NCBI GenBank assembly: GCA_030039095.1
Contig: JASHQP010000319.1
Coordinates: 1-5,272 of the forward strand
Direction: 5' to 3'
From: Streptosporangiaceae bacterium
GTDB lineage: Bacteria; Actinomycetota; Actinomycetes; Streptosporangiales; Streptosporangiaceae
DNA: 5,272 nt
Shown: positions 4,806 through 5,272 of the stretch, in pieces
How positions within the stretch are numbered: position 1 is the first letter of the stretch
Layout of the letters: every line of letters begins with the position of its first letter
Program-made: the position numbers and the translations under genes
Notes under the pieces: model-generated
Seen by the model: only the letters and a program-made list of their open reading frames with translations
Told to the model about the DNA's origin: nothing
The model's database searches: none

Positions 4806-5272
4806 ACCTTGGCGAGGTCTCGCCGCCACGCGGCGGGTTCGAGGGCCGGCTCGAGGCCGAACTGGTCCGCGTCGTCGCCGAGCGCGCCGCGGCCGCACCC
4901 GCGCCCGACATGGTGTGGGAGCAGCCACTGTGGGCGCGCTGTCCCGGCCGGGCAGAGCGGCTGGCCGGGCGGCTGCTGCGATCGCCGGGCCTGGCCCGGG
5001 CCCTGATGACCACGCCGTCGCTGCTCATGCCCTGGCTGATCGCCAGCGTCGTGGTCCTGGCCGCAGGGGCGGTCACCACGATCGGGACCGGCAAGCCCCT
5101 CGTTGCGCTGCTCGCACCGGCCGTCGCGGCCGCGGGCATCGCCTATGCGTACGGCCCTGGCATCGACCCGGCCTGGGAGCTGTCGCGCAGCATGGCGGTC
5201 AGCGACCGGATGGTGCTGCTGGTCCGCGCGCTGGCCGTGTTCGGCCTCGACGCCGGGCTCGGGCTGGCAGCG
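4802..5272 (+). CDS. Membrane protein, putative sigma-factor partner (3' end outside window)
   Basis: The frame opens with ATG at 4802, four bases overlapping the sigma stop codon, with GAGG at 4791-4794 seven bases before it. It stays open to the window end (157 residues seen). Residues 1-75 are cytoplasmic-looking and charged. Hydrophobic spans follow at about 76-96 (LMPWLIASVVVLAAGAV), 99-118 and 135-157 (unfinished). The stretch DPAWELSRSMAVSDRMVLLVRALAVFG (122-148, quoted here in parts: DPAWELS at 122-128, then RMVLLVRALAVFG at 136-148) resembles multi-span membrane proteins I recall beside actinobacterial ECF sigma genes. Genes overlapping an ECF sigma gene are often anti-sigma factors, so membrane control of the sigma factor is the leading inference. 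However, the only Cys seen is Cys47, and no HxxxCxxC zinc-finger anti-sigma motif is present. It could instead be a membrane target or transporter component. Confidence 0.8.
   Translation, partial: MNLGEVSPPRGGFEGRLEAELVRVVAERAAAAPAPDMVWEQPLWARCPGRAERLAGRLLRSPGLARALMTTPSLLMPWLIASVVVLAAGAVTTIGTGKPLVALLAPAVAAAGIAYAYGPGIDPAWELSRSMAVSDRMVLLVRALAVFGLDAGLGLAA

Noticed and set aside
3870..4928. Minus-strand frame of 352 codons spanning the HNH end, sigma gene and membrane gene
   Set aside because: It is antisense to three better supported genes and has a low-complexity Arg/Ala/Gly composition.
1..5272. tRNA, rRNA, CRISPR array, IS element ends
   Set aside because: No cloverleaf, spaced direct repeats, transposase or terminal inverted repeats were seen on either strand.

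Overview
The window is high-GC DNA from an actinomycete. The evidence is the strong G/C third-position bias, GTG starts, a GlnA2-type glutamine synthetase close to the Streptomyces form, and a DUF222/HNH protein of the actinobacterial 13E12 family. The genus cannot be fixed from the sequence; a filamentous actinobacterium (Streptosporangiales- or Streptomyces-like) is the best guess.

Layout. (1) 3-752 (+): C-terminal part or whole of an unrecognised helical protein. (2) 757-2115 (-): glnA2, a class I-alpha glutamine synthetase-like ligase, convergent with gene 1 and only 4 bp from it. (3) 2116-2270: a 155-bp divergent control region, locally richer in A/T. It holds an extended -10 promoter and Shine-Dalgarno for the rightward gene, a perfect 14-bp palindrome, GC-rich hairpins with alternating CCCC/GGGG blocks, two GlnR-like half-sites and a degenerate LexA-like box. 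(4) 2271-4145 (+): a DUF222-HNH endonuclease-like protein of the 13E12 family, followed directly by a hairpin. (5) 4227-4805 (+): an ECF RNA polymerase sigma factor. (6) 4802-5272 (+, cut by the window end): a multi-span membrane protein whose ATG overlaps the sigma stop codon, and so a probable partner or regulator of the sigma factor.

How the genes relate. The window looks like three independent units rather than one pathway: nitrogen or amine ligation (glnA2), a dispersed-repeat HNH family gene, and a coupled ECF sigma/membrane-protein pair. Nothing seen proves a new biological system. The most informative points are the amine-site Ser-to-Ala change and missing adenylylation Tyr in GlnA2, the dense control region between glnA2 and the HNH gene, and the sigma-overlapping membrane gene that lacks a recognisable zinc-finger anti-sigma motif in the visible part.
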